DNA from: Lachnoanaerobaculum orale
GTDB lineage: Bacteria > Bacillota > Clostridia > Lachnospirales > Lachnospiraceae
Direction of reading: 5' to 3'
DNA: 64,000 bases
Assembly (NCBI RefSeq): GCF_003862485.1
Contig: NZ_RRCM01000001.1
Span: forward strand, 2,042,970-2,106,969
Positions 51,511 to 62,706 of this stretch are shown here, one piece after another; the stretch's first letter is position 1, and the number at the start of each line of letters is the position of its first letter. The translations under genes were made by a program, and so were the position numbers. The notes under the pieces are model-generated. The model saw nothing but the letters and a program-made list of their open reading frames with translations. It made no database searches and was not told the DNA's origin.

Positions 51511-54500
51511 CTATTCTGCAAAGCATTTTCCAACTTTGGTCGATCTATTTATATATCTTTCAAATTTCTCCCTCAGTTCTTCATCAGACATATTATTGTT
51601 TTGTTTTTTATAAACTTTATCTTTAGTAAATTTCAGTAATATATCTGCTAATGTAGATTTAACTGTTGCTAAGCCATTTGTTTTTAAGCTTGCTAATATC
51701 ATCTTCTGTACAAAATCTGTATACTGCCACTTGCCTACATCAACCATATTCTCTCCCGGTGCATCACCCATATATGCTCCTCCTTGCACAGCCTTTGCCA
51801 AAGCAATATTATATAATCCGTTATCAATTATTTTACTAATTTCTTTCAATTCTTGTACTTCTTTTTGCATTGTTCCACCGGCTGCCGCAGAAATACCCCA
51901 AACAACACTTGAGATTGCTCCATCAACGAAATGCTCCTGCAAGCTTTTACTTTTAAATTCACCATTAGCAGCAACCTTTGTAGCATAATTACCTCCTCCG
52001 ACAAGCATTCCTCCGGCTACTAAATATCCTATTCCTACACCTGTACCTGCTATCGCACCCACTGCAAGTCCTGATGTAGTGTCTACAATTACATTATTCC
52101 AATTAATATCCTTTTGGTTACCCTTTTCTATTTCCATTACTTCTGAAAAGAGTCCACCGGCAAATCCAAACACTGCTCCTATACCTGCACCAATAAGTAT
52201 AGTCGGTACTTTTCCATCCAAATCAACAAACTTCTCCGGATTCCCAAAACAATACCCATACTGATTCAGGCTAAATGGCTGCTCTATACTTCCCTTTATC
52301 CAATCCTCTCCTGCAAATCTGCCTACTCCCGGCACGTACTCTCTCGCCTGTGCAAAGTAGGTATCAGCTACATTATCATATCTATAGCCCGTATAACCGA
52401 ATGGCTGCATTTTCCCTTGTGTATTATAGGTATCTTCTCCAAATTCATCATAACCATATACAGCTTGACTTTCTCCTCCCTGCTCTAGAAGACGAATTGT
52501 ACTTCCCAGCTCATCCTGTAGATAGGTAAACTCTTTTTCACCTTCTTCCATATATGCAACATTAAAGTCCCATATGTAGCTTTGTATTGCCTGACTACCT
52601 CTTTTTATGGTTTTATTTTGCAAAAGGTTGTGATATGCCTTTGTTCTGTCAAGTATATAGCTTTCTTCATATGACGGTGTCAATTCTGACAAGTTTTCTT
52701 CCAGGATGCTCTTAAGCCCGTCTTCTCCATAGCCTATCTGTTTTTCATATTCTTTAAAACCTATCCTGTTTCCTAAACCGTCATAGCTGTAGCTTCTTGC
52801 TTTTCCTGATTTCGAGTAACTCAAACCAAGCCTACCTGTGATGTCGTATTCGTAGGCTCTTACTCTCTTCCCTCTCTCTGTTATTCCGATAAGATTTCCA
52901 CTTTTATCGTATTCGTATGTCTTATTTCCCTGTAATCCTCCCTCTTTTATAAGTCTATCCAAGGCATCATAAGTATATCTTATCTCTAAATCATTACCAC
53001 TTTTTAGTGATTCCCTGTTTCCATAGGCATCATAGGTATACTTACTTACAAGTCTGTCTCCTCTTTTTACTTCTATAAGTCTGCTTAGGGCATCATAACT
53101 GTAATAAAAGGTGGATGAATCATCCCATAGTTTATGTATTATCTTTTCTTTATTATCATTTTCCTTTATTCCCTTCGAGTTTACATCCCTATGTCTTACG
53201 ATCTTTGTTTTATTCCCTAAAAGATCATAATCATAGGTATACTCTTCAACCTTTCGATTTTCTTTTAAATGTCTTAGGCTGCTTAAAAGTCCTCTTTCAT
53301 TATATTTATAGATACTGCTTACTTCATCAGACATATCTTTTCTGATAAGTCTTCCCTCTTTATCATAAGTATAATCAACTCTTTTATTTCCTGAGGTAAG
53401 ACTTGTCAGCCTTAAATATTCATCATATTCATATGATACACTTTTTCCGTCCGGATATACCGTCTTTAATCTTTCTCCGTACTTTCCATATCTGTAACTG
53501 ACTTCATCACCGGTATAGTCCACTACCTTTGTAGCTCTGCCAAACTTATCACTCTCTATATTTATAGTACCAAGTGCATCCTTTACCTGACTTAACTGTC
53601 TTAAGCTGTTGTAGGTGTACTCCACACTTTTCCCGTCATTATATATAATACTTTTGATATCTCCGGCTTCCGTGTAGGAATAGGCTGTATTATAACCTTA
53701 TCTGTCTTTCTTTCCTGTCACTCTTCCTAAAAGATCATATGAAAATATTTCTTCATATCCAAGTGCATTTGTAACAGACACTATATTTCCCATAAGATCT
53801 CTTTTGTATCTTGTAACCCTTGGAATGTTTTCTGCATCTATATGTTCTTTTAGAGAAGTATTTACTGATTCAACACCTGATATAAGTTCTTTATCACCTT
53901 CATGTCTATATACGGTAATAAGCCTTCCTACCTTATCATAACTGTATTCAGTTCTGTTTCCCATAGCATCCAAAACTGATGTAAGCTTCCCTCCAAGGGA
54001 ATAACTGTATTTTGTCACATGTCCCATGGTATCCGTTTCTTTTATTACATTTCCCATGGCATCATATTCAAAACTTTGTTTTTGGGAAAAGTTATTCTTT
54101 ACCTCTATAAGTCTGTTCAGCTTGTCATAGGTAAATAAAACATAATCTCCCTTTTCATTCTCCCTTTTTACTACATTCAAATTTTTATCATATGTAAATA
54201 TTTCATATCTTTTATCAGGATATGTTTTTCTTTGTAGAAGACCACCTTTATAGTAATCGTAAAGAGTTTCAAATTCCCCCGACTTTATCTTTTTTATTTT
54301 TCCAAGTTCATTGTATTCATATTCTCTTGTAAAACCGTACACATCTGTTTCAAATATTATCCTTCCCAAAATATCATACTTTATTTTATGTGTTCCAAGA
54401 TTATTTGTTATATTCAGGCTATGTTTTCCATACTCATACTCTGTTTCCTCTCCGGATTTGTCTCTGTAGGATATAAGTCTGTTTCTTTCATCATATGAGT

Positions 54501-56658
54501 ACTCTTCCATGTTTCCCAAAGGATCAATTATCTTTATCAGATTTCCGTTTGCATCATAGTGATACTTATACACACCCTTATTTTGTAAAGTCTTTTTTTC
54601 TACCAGATTTATTGCATTATAAGTATACTCTACCTCTCCTCCATCAGGATATACTTCCTTTATAAGATTTTGGCAAAGATCATACTCCATCCTATAAGTC
54701 TCACCGTCAGGCAGGGTAAAATCATTTATATTATTTAACTCATTATAGTTTATCTTTGTTATACCGCCTCTAAAGTCTTCAAATAAAGACAGCTTCCCAT
54801 TCTCTGTATAGTTATATCTACATGTGTTTCCTAAAGCATCCTTTACAGCGGTCAATAAGTCTCTCTCATCATAGGAAAACCCTGTTTTATTACCTTCTCC
54901 GTCAATGCTTGCAATCACACGATTAAGGTTATCATACTCATAAGTGGTTACTTTACCGTTTTCTTCTTCGATACCGGATATATTCCCTCTGTTATCATAG
55001 TAAGCTTTTCTTTTGGAATTGTCAGGCAAAGTTATTATGAGGCTTTCTGTGTTGCCCGCTTTGCTGTAATCAAGCTTTGTACTTTCTCCTAAAGCATTTT
55101 TACTTTCTATGATTCTTCCTTTATCATCATAAAAATACTTTTCAATCTCTTCACCGTTTATATAATGGACTGCTACATTCCCATCACTGTCATAATCTAC
55201 ACTTTCACTTTGATTATCAGGGAAAATAACCTTTGTAAGTTTTCCTTCCTTATCATACTCATAGGATGTTATATTTCCCTTTTTATCCTTATATGAGGTC
55301 AACAGATTTCTTGTATCATAAGTAAAGCTTTCCGACTCACCGGCGTACTCACTTTCTATATTTCTGAAATTCTCATCATGTACATGTACCTCTGCATTTC
55401 CATTCTGATTTATGACAAAGGTTTTACTTTCATCACTTTTATACTCATATCTTATTATTCCTCCATCGGCAAATTTTTGTATCTTTACCCTGTTTTCACC
55501 GTCATAAAGGTTTTCAAGTACATAGATTCCCCTTGGATTTTTTATCTTTTCCAAAAGTTCATCTTTATAGTAATAGCTGTATGTAAGTTTTCCCTCAATA
55601 TATACTCTTCCAAGCTGATTTCCTTCATAACTGTACTCTACTTTTCTTCCGGTATGATCTTTTATCTCACTTAATTTCCCGAAGTCATTGTAGTAAAGGG
55701 ATATTTTACTTCCACTTTTTTCAGATACTTCCAGCAGTCTGTCTTTTGAATCATAAGAAAGACAAACTGCCTCACCATCCTTTCTTTCTATACGCAAAAG
55801 CTTCCCGGCTTTATCAAAAAGGTATATAAGTCCACTCTCAGCATTGTAAATAAATCCTGTTTGCGTTTTCTTTAAACGATTGAAATCATCAAAAACAGAA
55901 TATATTCTTCCTTCTTCGTCCACAAAGTATGCTTCATCCTGTCCGTCGGATAAATGTAATATATATCCGTTTTCTTCACGACTTACAGATATTTCATAGC
56001 TGTGTCTCCAACCTTTTCCAAGTACTCCGGTTCGTTTTTCACTGCTGTTATAAGACCTTATAAAACCTATAGGAAGTTTTGAGCGGAGCATAATATCTTC
56101 TTTACTATATGTAAAGTTTCCGGTATTTGCATTTACCGGATCTCCCGTCATGGCACATAATGCACCTCTTGCTCCCTTTAAAAAATCTTCCATACTGTTG
56201 TTTTTCATAAGATCTTTTAAAAGTTCATTCCATGAGGCAAAGGCAGGACCGTTCTTTTCAAGCATCTTTGAAATGATTTTATAGATTTCTTCCTTTAGTT
56301 GTGCATCACTAAGTTCTAATGCTGCCGGTAGGGCATTATTTCTTACACGATTTAACGCACCTGTATAAACCGCACTGTAACTTCCATCCTGATTTTTGAT
56401 TATCTTTACTCCTGCACAGGCTGCCAAACTTCCCATGAGTTTCAGCATAAGCTTATCCTTCTCACTTGGCACTCCTGCCATGACAGGCATTGCACCAAGC
56501 ATCATTGGAAGCAGTCTTTCAAAGTCCTTTGACATATCCTTATAAGGCTCTTTTAAGTCTTCATATGTCTTTGATTTTTTCCCCTTAAGCAATACTTTAT
56601 CAGCTGATATATTTACATCACTTTTTAACTTTATGGAACTTCCCTTTACTTTCTTCAT
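51511..56658 (-). pseudogene. Full-length Rhs/YD-repeat toxin gene with one in-frame TAA
   Basis: A single 1716-codon frame. The N-terminal ~165 residues include MLGAMPVMAGVPSEKDK; then the DUF6531 entry GDPVNANTGNFTYSKED, dozens of YD repeats (YDxxGR/LxxV) forming the beta shell, the core-closing GYTGYRYDNVADTYFAQARE and VGRFAGEDWIKG, and a ~220-residue C-terminal domain with three glycine-rich hydrophobic stretches (ILIGAGIGAVFGFAGG, GLAVGAIAGTGVGIGYLVAGG), perhaps pore-forming. TAA at 53698-53700 separates 986 and 704 residues; 24 further codons then lead to a GTG-started frame. Upstream genes encode spike, PAAR-like and Eag-like proteins. Start behind AGGAGGTAGTGTCT. Confidence 0.85.
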
Positions 56659-56703
56659 TAGACACTACCTCCTCCTATGTATGCTCCCTTTTTAGTGCTT
56701 TAC

Positions 56704-57249
56704 TTAGTACATATTTAGATTTACCTGCTTTAGTTCTCCCATATATTCACCAAAGAGAAATATTAACTCTTTAGATGTATCTTTAAAAATATCAGTATCA
56801 ATTACCGACTCTAAAGCTTTTTTCCAAAAAATTGCAATAATATCTTTATATCCCTTTAAAACAAACCTTATTCCTTCTTCTATCTCCGGCTCACTTAATA
56901 AAAGTTTTCCTATCCCTTTCATCATTTCTTCACGAATTTTATAGGAATCTTTTTTCATAAAATCCGGAATCCAATATCCGATACCTAAAGGTTTATCTAT
57001 ATACAAGCCCTCATCTGAGGCATATATCATGCATTTATAACTTTTTGTATAAAGGCTTGTGTTAAGAAAAAATAATGTAAGATACTTAAGCTTATATACC
57101 TGCTTTTCCTCTATCACATTTGACAGTATGTTTTTTATTTCTTCAGATAAATCCTGTATATTATAATCTTCATACTCCCGAATTTTTTCGCTGATCCATC
57201 TGTATCTGAAACTTTTAAAATATTCCTTTTTTTGCTTTTCCTTATTCAT
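56704..57249 (-). CDS. Uncharacterised helical protein of the Rhs locus
   Basis: A 181-residue protein of amphipathic helices (REYEDYNIQDLSEEIKNIL, KIREEMMKGIGKLLLSEPEI) without membrane segment or catalytic motif. Its ATG overlaps the end region of the DUF1795-like gene by the codon context TAGATAAATG (4 bases apart), and rhs follows 45 bases later. Position between a chaperone-like gene and rhs suggests an accessory role. Confidence 0.55.
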   Translation of the reverse strand: MNKEKQKKEYFKSFRYRWISEKIREYEDYNIQDLSEEIKNILSNVIEEKQVYKLKYLTLFFLNTSLYTKSYKCMIYASDEGLYIDKPLGIGYWIPDFMKKDSYKIREEMMKGIGKLLLSEPEIEEGIRFVLKGYKDIIAIFWKKALESVIDTDIFKDTSKELIFLFGEYMGELKQVNLNMY

Positions 57250-57253
57250 TTAT

Positions 57254-57829
57254 CTACTTTCTTACCGGTATTATATTTTGAAGTATGTCATTCACAGCTT
57301 TTTTCCATGTCCATGATAGTGGCTCCCTGCAATTAAACATAACCTGTACTGTTTCTCTACCTATCTTCCCCAGACCTGTTTTATGATATATTCTCTCATC
57401 TATTCCTGGTATAATAAAATCAAAACAGTACATTTTTACACAGCCTTCATTCGCCAATTCATCATATTCTAAAAACTTTATCCCGGTATGTGCTTTTGAA
57501 AGCAGACTTTTAAAATCAGTTACCAAAGTTTTTACTTCTGTATCTTCACTGACTTTAAGAAGGCTAATGCTTAGATTTACATCTCCGGCAAGGTTTGTTT
57601 TTATTATCTCAGGTCTAAAATTGGTAGGATATTTTATTTCTTTTATTTCATCCGGCATATCTATAAAAGATAAAGGGGTGTATATGGATATGGCATCATT
57701 AAAGTATGAAGCTTTTATAAAAATCTCAAGCTTACCATCTATAAAATAGCCTTCTTTTAGAGACATATCTTCATTCCCACAGTGTTCTAATTTAAGTGGA
57801 ATAATCTTTTCGTCGATATAGTTGCTCAT
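57254..57829 (-). CDS. DUF1795/Eag-like (DcrB-fold) protein
   Basis: A 191-residue protein resembling DUF1795/DcrB: beta strands with ISIYTPLSFIDMPDEIKEIKY and NLSISLLKVSEDTEVKTL, and a closing KTGLGKIGRETVQVMFNCRE-type strand followed by the WTWKKAVNDIL helix. In Proteobacterial type VI secretion, EagR proteins of this family bind the N-terminal hydrophobic segments of Rhs/PAAR effectors and load them onto VgrG. Here it lies between a PAAR-like and an Rhs gene. The chaperone role is inferred from family and neighbours. Start behind GAGAGGGCTACT. Confidence 0.6.
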   Translation of the reverse strand: MSNYIDEKIIPLKLEHCGNEDMSLKEGYFIDGKLEIFIKASYFNDAISIYTPLSFIDMPDEIKEIKYPTNFRPEIIKTNLAGDVNLSISLLKVSEDTEVKTLVTDFKSLLSKAHTGIKFLEYDELANEGCVKMYCFDFIIPGIDERIYHKTGLGKIGRETVQVMFNCREPLSWTWKKAVNDILQNIIPVRK

Positions 57830-57853
57830 AGTAGCCCTCTCAATAAATTCAAC

Positions 57854-58573
57854 TTAATAATACTCTATAATAACCCCGGACTCATATTTAATGTCCAAAG
57901 TAAAATTTTCCGGTAACTTGATTTTATTTAATTTTACACATTCATCAAAAAGATAACCTTCTGCATCTATATACTGTAGAGACTTTGGGAATTTTACTTC
58001 CTCTAAATCCATTGCTCCCATAAAAACTTCACCACCTAAATATATTAAACCCTCCGGTAATTCTACATTTTTTAGACCTGTATAGCAAAATGCCAGTTCT
58101 CCTATTTTTTTTATGTTTTCAGGAAATTCTATGTACTGCAAATTACTGCATCCTGCAAAAGCAGCTATTCCAATATTTTCCAGTTTTTTATTTAAATGTA
58201 CTGTTCTTAAGTTTTCACAACTTTCAAAACAAAATAGTGGGATTTCTACTAAATTTTCCGACAGCTCCACTTCTGTTAGATTTTTACATCCCGAAAATGC
58301 AGCTGAATTAATTTTAACTACACTGTTAGATATAATAATTTTTTGTAGTTCAGAACAATTTTTAAAAGCACTCTCTCCAATTTCCATTACCCCATCAGGA
58401 ATTTTAATTTCCTTCTTTGGCATTATATATGCTGAAATACCCATTTTGTATTTAATTAAAACATTATTTTTAATTAGGAATTTAGATTGAAAATTTAAAA
58501 TTATATAGCATAAGATACCACATATAAACAAAGTAATTAAAACATTATTATACTTTTTACTATTATATACCAT
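57854..58573 (-). CDS. BspA-type leucine-rich-repeat protein
   Basis: A 239-residue protein with an N-terminal membrane helix (NVLITLFICGILCYIILNF) and about seven LRR_5 repeats of the pattern AFxxCxxLxxIxxxxxVxxIG (for example SAFKNCSELQKI, AAFAGCSNLQYI, FESCENLRTV). Such BspA-like repeats are common in clostridial and oral bacterial surface proteins and bind other proteins. It lies between PAAR-like and DUF1795-like genes; whether it is part of the injection set or a surface protein is unclear. Start behind GGAGATTGCA. Confidence 0.75.
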   Translation of the reverse strand: MVYNSKKYNNVLITLFICGILCYIILNFQSKFLIKNNVLIKYKMGISAYIMPKKEIKIPDGVMEIGESAFKNCSELQKIIISNSVVKINSAAFSGCKNLTEVELSENLVEIPLFCFESCENLRTVHLNKKLENIGIAAFAGCSNLQYIEFPENIKKIGELAFCYTGLKNVELPEGLIYLGGEVFMGAMDLEEVKFPKSLQYIDAEGYLFDECVKLNKIKLPENFTLDIKYESGVIIEYY

Positions 58574-58592
58574 TGCAATCTCCTATTTTGGC

Positions 58593-60028
58593 CTAATTAA
58601 TACCTTCTATATCGTCAGATATTCTTTTTATTTCATTATTAATTACATCATTTACACTTGTACTTGTATCGAACTCATATAATAACTTAAAGCTTCCTTT
58701 TTCATACTTTGCTCCCTCTAATTTCCTGCCTATACATAGTTCAGAACTTCCTGAAAAAATATAGTGATAATAATTATTCACTATTACTGGTCTATCCAGT
58801 TCATAAATCCAGTCCCCAGGATATCTGTTACTCCTCACTTCAATTATTATATAGTCGTTATTTGAACTTACTTTTTTAAGGTTGTCTCTGAATTTTTTTA
58901 GGTTAGCATCATATATATTATCAAATCCTAATAATAAGGCTGAAAGAGCTACTCCTGCATTTGTACTATCAATACCTACTTTGATGGCAGTAACATTTAG
59001 GATATTACTTACCCACCTTGGCATTGACCTTGAATCTATAATATTATTAATTAGCTTTTCTAATAGCGCAGCGTACCATGAGTTAAGATAGTATATACTT
59101 CTTGTAACACCATGATGATTCTCTTTTACCATTTTTTCATAATTCGTAGTGTATATGTCTTCATGCTCTTTATTAATAACCCAAACCCCTGATACTTCCT
59201 TTCTTTCACCATTTTTAGTTTTCACCTTTTTTAATATATGTTGGTCCAAATTCCCCTTGAGTACATAATCAAACCGGTACATGTTGGGAGCATCTATCTC
59301 AATATAATATTCTATTCCACTATTTAAAATTATTTCAGCATAGATACATATCTCACCACTTTCCTTCACTTTTTCAATTAGTTTGTATGCACCTATATAT
59401 TTAATAGATCCCAACATATTTTTCCAATAGATAAAAATTGAACCCAGATCTTTGATTGAATTACGAATATTATAGTCTATATATATACAAAAATTATAAA
59501 TTCCTGAATTCTTAACCTTTACATGACCTATAAAGTCTTTTTTGTCACTTTTGCGACTCCAATTTTTCTTTTCATCTTCAACTATTTCTACAGCATATTT
59601 TATTTTCACATTATCATAGCTTGGTGAAGTTTGCCCTGATGTCTTAAATGAAACCAAACCACCCTTATTACATGTGGCTAAAGAGTCCTCCGTAACCGCA
59701 TCACTTTCCTCACCAACTGCGGTATCAAATATTTTCATATTTGAATTATCGGTAGCCCACCACTTTCCAAGTTTAGGGTCACATTCACAAGGTTTACTCC
59801 TGTTTTTATTGCACATTCCAAAGCCTTTTATATTGTCATTAGTACTGTCATTTTCTGTAATTAAAGGCCTTCCATCTAAGTGTGCACTCCATGATCATCT
59901 TTCAAGTTTAATACACATGTTTTGCTTCCATAGCTGCAGGAAACCTCTGCACCTCTTACCACATATTCATATCCTCCATATCCCTTCATTTCCTGATGCT
60001 CATACATTTTCTGTATACCGTCTGCCAC
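58593..60028 (-). pseudogene. PAAR-like (DUF4280) effector, frameshifted
   Basis: The 5' part from GTG 60028 (AAAGGGG before it) encodes EYVVRGAEVSCSYGSKTCVLNL, and a second frame continues with GRPLITENDSTNDNIKGFGMC, CECDPKLGKWW and LATCNKGGLVSF, together the PAAR-like DUF4280 spike tip with its conserved Cys. The frames join only through a one-base shift near 59876-59890, where TAG (59876-59878) ends frame 1. Beyond the tip the 407-residue open part carries a ~330-residue unknown domain, a possible toxin. It may be a decayed gene, a read error or a programmed shift; no slippery heptamer is evident. Confidence 0.7.
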
Positions 60029-60075
60029 TTTGCACCCCTTTCTTCGGATTTGTACTCCATTACTGCTACAAAATT

Positions 60076-61317
60076 TTACTCGCTTATATACACTATCTCT
60101 TCTTTACTGCTTAGTCTTATATTTCTTGCCTTTATTGTCAGTTTATCTGCTGCACTTATGTTCACATCTCCACTGCCTGTAAGCTTAAATCTTCTGTCAT
60201 TCATGGTAAGTATATCATCTGCAATGAAGCTTATTCCTTCCTTTGAGAAAGTAAGACTTTTCTTTCCCACTTCCAATTGCTTTTTATTTTCATCACTACC
60301 TTTACTGCCGAAGGTTCGTACTACATACATATCTCCTGTTCCCATACCTGATATATAAAGTTGTGCTCTCTCTCCTACATCAGGTACCGCATATAATACA
60401 TTTCCGGTCTCAGGATACCAATCAAATCCATAATCCGGCTCTTTTTTATCTATATCAAGTCTTAAGTATACTTTTCCATCCTTATATTTCTTAATTTCCC
60501 CCATAAGGCTCAAACCTATTATATTTTCATTTCCAAGCGGATATATCATATCGTCTATATATGACCTTTCAACTCCTTGAAAATTAAATATCAGTTCACC
60601 CTTTGTAAACTCCACCTCTTTTTTATATAAAGTTAAAATCTTATTATCTAACGCTATGTTATCACCTATATCATAAGAGTTGTATGTCCTTAGCCTATAC
60701 TCTATCTGACTTGTATTCTCCTTTTTCTTGATCAGATCTCTGCTCTCACTTATAATACCTCCCGGCTCAATCATATTCCCGGTATGTATTCCCATATGAA
60801 TATGTGGCTTATCATATTCCATACTTGGATAGATAAATGTTTTTATGTAGGATGCCATCCTAACTGCAAAGGCCCAGGCGCTCTCCTTATAGCAAAGCAC
60901 GGGACCTTTAATTTCCTTATCCTTTATATTGTAGTTACTGATGTCTCCTGAGTATCTTCTAACCACTTCATGGGCAAGGTCACCATAAGTTTTTTCTATA
61001 TTTTGAAACAATTCTGTATGCTCTTTATTGTCCAATTTTTTACTGTATGAATATGCCTTAAGTTCAAAATAATGTACATCTGCTGAAGAATAAATGCTTA
61101 TTTTTTCTACAAATCCTCTAAATACAGTATTTCCTTTGTATTTTATATGAATATCCATATCCTTTTTGTCTGTAAGAATTGTTTCTCCGGGTTTTCCCTC
61201 CAACACCCCGTTAATATTACAGCAGGTATGCATGTTTGGAACAGTTTTTATAACAAAATTTTCAACCAGATAAATAGGTAATGCTATTTCTATTTCTAAA
61301 TTTTCTATAATCAGCAT
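60076..61317 (-). CDS. VgrG/phage-gpD-like spike protein 2
   Basis: A 413-residue protein laid out as a gp27-like N-terminal part (YLVENFVIKTVPNMHT, VFRGFVEKISIYSSADVHYF, YGDLAHEVVRRYSGD), a gp5-like OB region (KVYLRLDIDKKEPDYGFDW, PDVGERAQLYI) and a C-terminal beta-prism tail with repeats (DILTMNDRRFKLTGSGDVNIS, KLTIKARNIRLSS). The tail is shorter than T6SS VgrG. It is 36 bases downstream of the first spike gene and 47 bases upstream of the PAAR-like gene, as in a spike operon. Start at 61317 behind AAAGGGATTTTT. Confidence 0.7.
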   Translation of the reverse strand: MLIIENLEIEIALPIYLVENFVIKTVPNMHTCCNINGVLEGKPGETILTDKKDMDIHIKYKGNTVFRGFVEKISIYSSADVHYFELKAYSYSKKLDNKEHTELFQNIEKTYGDLAHEVVRRYSGDISNYNIKDKEIKGPVLCYKESAWAFAVRMASYIKTFIYPSMEYDKPHIHMGIHTGNMIEPGGIISESRDLIKKKENTSQIEYRLRTYNSYDIGDNIALDNKILTLYKKEVEFTKGELIFNFQGVERSYIDDMIYPLGNENIIGLSLMGEIKKYKDGKVYLRLDIDKKEPDYGFDWYPETGNVLYAVPDVGERAQLYISGMGTGDMYVVRTFGSKGSDENKKQLEVGKKSLTFSKEGISFIADDILTMNDRRFKLTGSGDVNISAADKLTIKARNIRLSSKEEIVYISE

Positions 61318-61353
61318 AAAAATCCCTTTCTGCTCACACCAAAAACACATTTT

Positions 61354-62706
61354 TCAACTTATATGAATACCTTCACCACTCACAGTTATTCCGTCTTTTA
61401 ATATTATTTGTGTATCATCTTGTAAAAGCATAATCCTTTTACCTGCCACCATGGATATATTTGAATCCTCACTGCTTATCTCAACAGTGTCCTTTGCTTT
61501 TATCAAAATACTTCCACTGCTTACTATCTTGACTCCTGTACTGTCATTTAGTTCAATATAATCTCCCGTATCGCTTTTTATGACTATACCTTCCGGTGTC
61601 AGTCTTATTTCTTTTCCGTACTTATTTCGCCAAATCTTATTTTCAGGATCGGTTCTTATTCCGTCGCCCTCATTTTCATGTACTGCACTGCAAACATAGG
61701 CATTTTCTTCATTTTCTGTGGGAAAATACAGTCTTACACTGTCTCCCTCTTCCGGCATACAATACCACCCTGCTCCGTCACTTGAAGAGTATACAGTGGA
61801 AAAATCAAACCATCTTCCTATTTTTTCATCCTTATTTTCTATATCCTCTATTGCTATCTTAACCTTTTCTTTTTCTACATTTGTAACTTTAGCGTAAAGT
61901 GATGCTCCTATTACTTTCAAATCATACTTGCTTTCTTTTTTTACTATATAACCTATATCCTGTGTTAAATAATATGTATGGTAAAGTTCACTTCCCTCTG
62001 TTTTAGATACAATTTTTACTATACGGTAGTCCCTTCTGTTAAAGCTTACTCTGTCCCCTAAACTATGGATTTCTCTTGATTTGACTTCATACACTGTATA
62101 CTCTTTATTTACAACAATACGCACATCCTGTGAAGTTAAAACTTTTGTCTCTCTTTTTGGCATACCGAAAAAATACTTGACCCCTTTACTCTGATAATCC
62201 GGCATTACCACTGTCTGCTTTAAAACTGCAATCCTTTTTATAAAGTTCCAATCATTCTCTCTATATTGAACTAAAAAATCAGAAACTTTACCTTTTCCTT
62301 CTTCTCCAATTATATAATATGACTCTTCATAGCCTTCTTTTAAGGTATTAAGTATATCGGTATATTCTCCACTATGTTTAGAAAATCCTCTTGTATGTAC
62401 TTTTTCTTCCATTAAGGAACTTCCCGTAACCAACTCCATTTCAACAAGGAAACTTCCACTTTCTCTAAAGAAGCATATTTTTTCTAATAATCCATAAAAT
62501 ATCGTGCTCTCTTTATCTGTTTCATCAATAGCATTAACCCTTATCCACCTTGTATTTTGGGCAGTATTAATATATTCTTCTTCTCTTCTTTCTTCTATTA
62601 TGGCTCTTATTATAGCTCTGCCATGCTTGCCTACTTCATGCTTTGCTTCATAGCTTATTACTGCAAGTACATCAAAAATATCAAGCTTTATAAGGTTTTC
62701 TCTCAT
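61354..62706 (-). CDS. VgrG/baseplate-spike-like protein 1
   Basis: A 450-residue protein with a gp27/GPD-type part (GFSKHSGEYTDILNTL, SDFLVQYRENDWNFIKRIA, a hallmark of VgrG and phage D proteins), a gp5 OB fold (VKIAIEDIENKDEKIGRWFDF, GWYCMPEEGDSVRLYFPT) and a C-terminal beta-helix of repeats such as GIVIKSDTGDYIELND and KDTVEISSEDSNISMVAGKR. These features define the needle of contractile injection machines. Start behind GGAGGAGAGTGT overlaps the end of the preceding gene by 4 bases. No sheath, tube or baseplate genes are visible in the window. Confidence 0.75.
   Translation of the reverse strand: MRENLIKLDIFDVLAVISYEAKHEVGKHGRAIIRAIIEERREEEYINTAQNTRWIRVNAIDETDKESTIFYGLLEKICFFRESGSFLVEMELVTGSSLMEEKVHTRGFSKHSGEYTDILNTLKEGYEESYYIIGEEGKGKVSDFLVQYRENDWNFIKRIAVLKQTVVMPDYQSKGVKYFFGMPKRETKVLTSQDVRIVVNKEYTVYEVKSREIHSLGDRVSFNRRDYRIVKIVSKTEGSELYHTYYLTQDIGYIVKKESKYDLKVIGASLYAKVTNVEKEKVKIAIEDIENKDEKIGRWFDFSTVYSSSDGAGWYCMPEEGDSVRLYFPTENEENAYVCSAVHENEGDGIRTDPENKIWRNKYGKEIRLTPEGIVIKSDTGDYIELNDSTGVKIVSSGSILIKAKDTVEISSEDSNISMVAGKRIMLLQDDTQIILKDGITVSGEGIHIS

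Noticed and set aside
53698..56658. YD-repeat DNA taken as a tandem DNA repeat or CRISPR-like array
   Set aside because: The periodicity is at protein level only; the DNA units differ in sequence and spacing. I see no CRISPR array in the window.
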